In this document: in pieces, positions 19,770 to 22,863 of the stretch
Layout of the letters: each line of letters begins with the position of its first letter
How positions within the stretch are numbered: position 1 is the first letter of the stretch
Assembly: GCF_000485595.1 (NCBI RefSeq)
Contig: NW_014577358.1
Location: 261,481 to 284,343 of the forward strand
DNA length: 22,863 nucleotides
Reading direction: 5' to 3'
DNA from: Priapulus caudatus
Taxonomy: Eukaryota; Priapulida; Priapulimorpha; Priapulimorphida; Priapulidae
Position numbers and translations under genes: made by a program
Notes under the pieces: generated by a model
What the model saw: only the letters and a program-made list of their open reading frames with translations
Database searches by the model: none
What the model was told of the DNA's origin: nothing

Positions 19770-19975
19770 CGTGGCGACGGCTGCTGCGGCTGCGCCGCCT
19801 CCGCCGCATGCTGTTGGCTGCTTGCCGCTCGATTGTAAGTCGCTGCTACTGTTGCGTGTCAACTACAACTGGCTGGCTGCTGCTGCTGGTGCTACTACTG
19901 CCCGCGCCGCGCCTACTGCTGACGCTGCTGCCGCTGGCTGCGTCGCCGCTTGCTGTTGCTTGTTGGCTGAGAAAC
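19770..19975. repeat. GCT/CTG-rich trinucleotide-like region
   Basis: Dense CTG, GCT and GCC triplets give Leu-rich, Ala-rich or Cys-rich translations in the three frames. It overlaps a candidate small secreted protein (19808-20056). Confidence 0.7.
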
Positions 19976-20056
19976 GATGGCTCCGCTTCACCGATCATAG
20001 AAGCGTATAGGGCAGAAAAACCAATACAAGCCGAGACAATAGCGGCTAGCCCTTGA
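19808..20056 (+). CDS. Candidate small secreted or membrane peptide
   Basis: An 82-residue frame runs from the ATG at 19808 to the TGA at 20054. After about 21 residues it has a long hydrophobic leucine-rich segment (about residues 22-50, including WLLLLVLLL and LLLTLLPLA). A hydrophilic tail follows, containing NDGSASPIIEAYRAEKP. This is the layout of a signal peptide or anchor plus a short mature part. The hydrophobic part is encoded by CTG-rich low-complexity DNA, so the pattern may be accidental. The bases before the ATG are not a strong Kozak context, and a GTAAGT at 19835 inside the frame could be a splice donor. The product is not recognised. Confidence 0.22.
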   Translation: MLLAACRSIVSRCYCCVSTTTGWLLLLVLLLPAPRLLLTLLPLAASPLAVACWLRNDGSASPIIEAYRAEKPIQAETIAASP

Positions 20057-20650
20057 AGACGTCAAGCGCTAAGCTTACGCGAGGCAGGACGCAATCCGTT
20101 GGGAAACTCACTTCCGGTGACATATTTTATCGCGTTAGGACAGTATCGCAGATTTATGCTGATGCGAACGATGGATGGCGTGTTTTTGTGTGTGTCCACA
20201 TTTTGCGCGAATGTATCGCCTCATGTAATTTGTACGGCTTCGAGCAAATTCGTGTCTTCATGAGTTAATCGATCGTTCCATTGCAATATTTGTTGCTGTA
20301 CGTCGAGGACAGAGTTTATATAATAGATGAAAATCTAGTCGCTTCGTCGCTAAAGACTGCTGCTGTGGCAATAGATGGGAAAATTTACACTTCTTATTGA
20401 AGGACTGTTCCGCGTGCAATCCGATGTGAATTTAAACACAACATCACCCGCGTAGGGGCGATTACATTAGCAGGTGGATTTTGTTTGGCGGTACTAAAAA
20501 CGATAATTCTATAAACTCTTAGGTTAAGTGACGGCTAAGAATCGAATACCAATCAAGGAATGTCGTTTTCATTGAAGCATGTTTACAATTTCCGGTAAGC
20601 AGAGCTAGGAGTAACTAGGCGAAAAACCAACGGTGGGAAATTCCGCAGCG
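20057..20650. other. Upstream region of the glycosyltransferase gene, nothing identified
   Basis: Unique, mixed-composition DNA with only short open frames. It could hold distal promoter elements; none is recognisable. Confidence 0.4.
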
Positions 20651-20658
20651 CTATGTAC

Positions 20659-20690
20659 TATATACTGGTCGGCAAGTGATAGTCAGAGCG
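20659..20690 (+). promoter_or_regulatory. Candidate core promoter of the GT17 gene (TATA box and initiator)
   Basis: TATATA at 20659-20664 is followed 26 bases later by TCAGAG, an initiator-like sequence whose A is at 20685. That is the usual TATA-to-start spacing. The position fits a short non-coding first exon that ends at the strong donor at 20777. The call is inferred from spacing and context only. Confidence 0.35.
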
Positions 20691-20776
20691 TCAGAGTACA
20701 TAATGCGAGATTGCTCGTTAATGCTAGGATTATCCGCAAGTTGAATAGAGCTGGCTAGTGTGCAAACGTGTGCGAG
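20685..20776 (+). other. Candidate 5' non-coding exon of the GT17 gene
   Basis: This stretch would begin at the initiator and end at GCGAG followed by GTGAGTA, a near-consensus splice donor at 20777. The matching acceptor is CTTGCAG at 21558-21564, giving an intron of 788 bases that contains the AC and CT repeats. The exon carries a 13-codon upstream reading frame (ATG at 20703, TGA at 20742-20744) that could dampen translation if transcribed. Confidence 0.35.
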
Positions 20777-20936
20777 GTGAGTACGGCAGAAAAGTTTTTA
20801 GACAACGAGCTGGCAAGGCAGAACAAATTGTCGCCGTGTTTAGCTAGAAATTACGTGGCGATGTTTACTCTGTCCGTGCCCAGAGGTACGGCGTGTTTAA
20901 CGGCGCTGTATATAGTGTCTCACATGCAAGCACCGA

Positions 20937-21300
20937 TGCGGACGCACGCACGCATGCACCAAGCGCGCGCGCACGCATTACATACACACACTCGACCGTG
21001 CGGAGGCACGCATCGCACACGCGGAACACACCCACGTCACGCATACAGACACACCACGAAAATACGCAACACAGCGTGCACAAGAGCGTGCACACACGGC
21101 ATGCATCACACCATCAGCAACACACACACACACCACACACACACACACACACACAACACACACCACACACAACACACGACACACACAGACACACCACACC
21201 ACACACACAGCACACACACCACACACACATAACACACACACATACACACACAACACACACACCACACACACAAAACCAACAAAGGGCACACACACAGCAC
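20937..21300. repeat. (AC)n-rich tract
   Basis: CA/CG-rich DNA, then nearly pure AC units from about 21121 to 21275. In the proposed gene model it lies within the 5' intron. Confidence 0.9.
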
Positions 21301-21380
21301 CAGGCAGGCAGATCAGACACACCACTTGCGCGCGCGCGTAAGCAGCACTCACCAGATTCTCTAGCATGCTCTTTCCGCTC

Positions 21381-21564
21381 GACCTTGCCTCTCTAGCTCT
21401 CTTTCTCTCTCTCTCTCTCCTCCCTTACGTCGGTCGTCTTCGTCTGCTGCTCTCTCTCTCTGACTGCTCTCTATTCTTCTCTCTCTCTCTTATCCTCTCT
21501 CTCTGCTCTCTGCTGTTTTATCTCTCTTTATCCCTCGCTCTCTTTTGATCTCTTTCTCTTGCAG
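21381..21564 (+). repeat. CT-rich tract ending in a splice acceptor
   Basis: CT dinucleotide-rich DNA of about 180 bases runs into TCTTTCTCTTGCAG directly before the ATG at 21565. This is an excellent polypyrimidine tract and 3' splice site on the plus strand. Confidence 0.8.
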
Positions 21565-22863
21565 ATGTCGTCGCGGCACCGGCTGAAGCTGCTACTATGG
21601 TCGGCGTCAGGTCTCTATCTGCTCACGCTCCTCGTCGCGCGGACGACACCTCGCGCGCATGCGCCGCGCGACTGGTCGCAGTTCGCCGACTACGACCTGC
21701 ATCGGCCGCCGACGCACACGCTCGGCGACGCCGCCGACGACGACAGCAACGACAACTTCTTTGCGGTCGGCGCGCACGTATGCAGCCGACACGGCACGCT
21801 GAACGCGTCGGCTGGCGACGGCTGCGCGTGCCGTCGCCGATGGTACGGTCTCGACTGCGGCCTACCGGACATGGTCTACTTTCCGCTGTCAGAGCTCGGT
21901 GCTACGGTGCGACGTCGGCACACGCCGCGACGAATCATCCACGCGTTCAACGTCAACCACGAGTACGACCTCGTCGAGGCGAAGATGCACGAGCTCGCCG
22001 ACGTCGTCGACGCGTTCGTCGTCTGCGAGAGCAACTACACGGCGCGCGGCGACGCCAAGCCGCTGCGCTTCCTGCACCGTCTAGCGGAAGGCTTCCTCGC
22101 GCCCTTCCACCGCAAGATCGTCTACGTCTTTCTCGACCACTTCCCTCCGAACGGAAGCCGCTACGGCTGGCTTGCCGACGACTACTTGCGAACGTTCCTC
22201 GGTCGGCGCGGACTCGCGCAGATCGGCGACGCGCGCGCCGACGACGTTTTTCTGCTCTCCGACGCCGACGAGATTCCCCGCTGGGAGGTGCTGCTCTTCA
22301 TGAAGCTCTACGACGGCTGGCCCGAGCCGGTGGCGCTGAACCTGCGCTGGTCCTACTACGGCTTCTTCTGGAAGCACCGCGCCCCCTGGCGGATCGTCAG
22401 CGTGACGACACTCGGGACGTTGGCGATGCGCTACGGAAACGACGCGATATGCGTGCGGCGGCGGGAGCAGTGCGAGAAACGGCGGCGGCGGTGCGCGGGC
22501 GCGCGGTGCGGCGCGGCGAAAACCATGCTGACGCGTCTGCGATTAGGTAGCAGACCTGCCGAGCAGCAAAACTCGAGTCGTTTCGCAGACAACGAGAAGC
22601 AAACAGTGTCGAGTAAAGCGAACGGCCCGCCTAGTGATAAACACGAATGGACGATCGGCGATACGAAACACCCGGCCGGCTGGCACTGCTCGTGGTGTTT
22701 CCCGCCAGAAGGCATCATCGTCAAGATGGTGTCGGCACAAAATGGCGACTATCCGCGATGGGGCGACTATCCGGAACTGCTGAACGTCACTGAGATACGC
22801 AAGATGATCGCTTCCGGTTCGTACTTCGACGGCAACAGCTGTCACATGGTGCTCGTCGACGAC
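21565..22863 (+). CDS. MGAT3: Beta-1,4-mannosyl-glycoprotein beta-1,4-N-acetylglucosaminyltransferase (GT17), 3' partial
   Basis: In vertebrates this Golgi enzyme transfers GlcNAc from UDP-GlcNAc to the beta-mannose of the N-glycan core (bisecting GlcNAc). The 433 codons here are stop-free to the window edge; human MGAT3 is about 530 residues, so roughly 100 are missing. Residues 1-7 are basic and 8-26 form a single hydrophobic signal-anchor, giving type II topology. C73, C87, C89 and C98 form an EGF-like cysteine cluster, as in invertebrate homologues. The catalytic region carries hallmark stretches: FNVNHEYDL (128-136), VVCESNYTA (152-160), VFLDHFPP (188-195), ADDYLRTFL (204-212), an acidic DADE (233-236, candidate metal/nucleotide site), YGFFWK (265-270) and GWHCSWCF (372-379). 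Sequons lie at N80, N157, N196, N336 and N407. The ATG directly follows a strong splice acceptor, so this start is preferred. A stretch of about 40 extra residues, Arg/Cys-rich at first, lies between residues 300 and 360. Invertebrate acceptor specificity is untested. Confidence 0.93.
   Translation, partial: MSSRHRLKLLLWSASGLYLLTLLVARTTPRAHAPRDWSQFADYDLHRPPTHTLGDAADDDSNDNFFAVGAHVCSRHGTLNASAGDGCACRRRWYGLDCGLPDMVYFPLSELGATVRRRHTPRRIIHAFNVNHEYDLVEAKMHELADVVDAFVVCESNYTARGDAKPLRFLHRLAEGFLAPFHRKIVYVFLDHFPPNGSRYGWLADDYLRTFLGRRGLAQIGDARADDVFLLSDADEIPRWEVLLFMKLYDGWPEPVALNLRWSYYGFFWKHRAPWRIVSVTTLGTLAMRYGNDAICVRRREQCEKRRRRCAGARCGAAKTMLTRLRLGSRPAEQQNSSRFADNEKQTVSSKANGPPSDKHEWTIGDTKHPAGWHCSWCFPPEGIIVKMVSAQNGDYPRWGDYPELLNVTEIRKMIASGSYFDGNSCHMVLVDD

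Noticed and set aside
21597-22550. 317-codon open frame on the plus strand overlapping the glycosyltransferase
   Set aside because: It is out of frame with the recognisable GT17 protein. GC-rich third positions remove stops from the other frames. The product is Arg/Ala-rich with no family motifs.

Overview
The window looks like intergenic and upstream DNA of an invertebrate animal (Metazoa), ending inside one clearly recognisable gene. The evidence for a eukaryote is heavy microsatellite content, splice-type signals, long stretches with no genes, and degenerate TTAGGG tracts of the metazoan telomere type. I cannot name the phylum. One 10-base run of N marks an assembly gap at 12854-12863.

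Region by region. 1-1395 is block A: a (TTATG)n pentamer array followed by non-coding DNA. 1412-1740 is a degenerate minisatellite built on GTAGCAACCAGT, next to a CpG-rich stretch with a possible exon and splice donor (1842-2026). 3475-3855 is a (CA/CG)n tract. 4118-4290 is a 173-bp near-perfect inverted repeat, directly followed by a CpG-rich stretch with a CRE palindrome and two inverted E2F-like sites. 4641-6402 is block B, which opens with telomere-like repeats and ends in a GT microsatellite. 6403-9186 is spacer with simple repeats, including a second pentamer array and a (CG)n tract. 9187-10675 repeats block A. 10755-12853 holds two copies of a roughly 1-kb unit (C, C') that run into the gap. 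12866-14815 repeats block B. The second copies of A and B are about 7-10 percent longer because of scattered single-base insertions. That looks more like uncorrected long-read sequence than ordinary divergence.

14816-18960 is dominated by simple repeats: GT, CTAT, a 103-base poly-C tract, GA, GATA and TGACG-rich DNA. It also holds a 120-bp inverted repeat at 16055-16174. 18960-20660 has two weak short-ORF candidates.

The one confident gene begins at 21565 and leaves the window at 22863. It is an invertebrate homologue of MGAT3, the Golgi beta-1,4-mannosyl-glycoprotein beta-1,4-N-acetylglucosaminyltransferase (GT17 family) that adds bisecting GlcNAc to N-glycans in vertebrates. Its ATG sits immediately after a pyrimidine-rich splice acceptor. 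A TATA box, an initiator and a strong splice donor at 20659-20778 make a coherent model for its promoter and 5' non-coding exon. No other gene is identified, and I see no multi-gene system.
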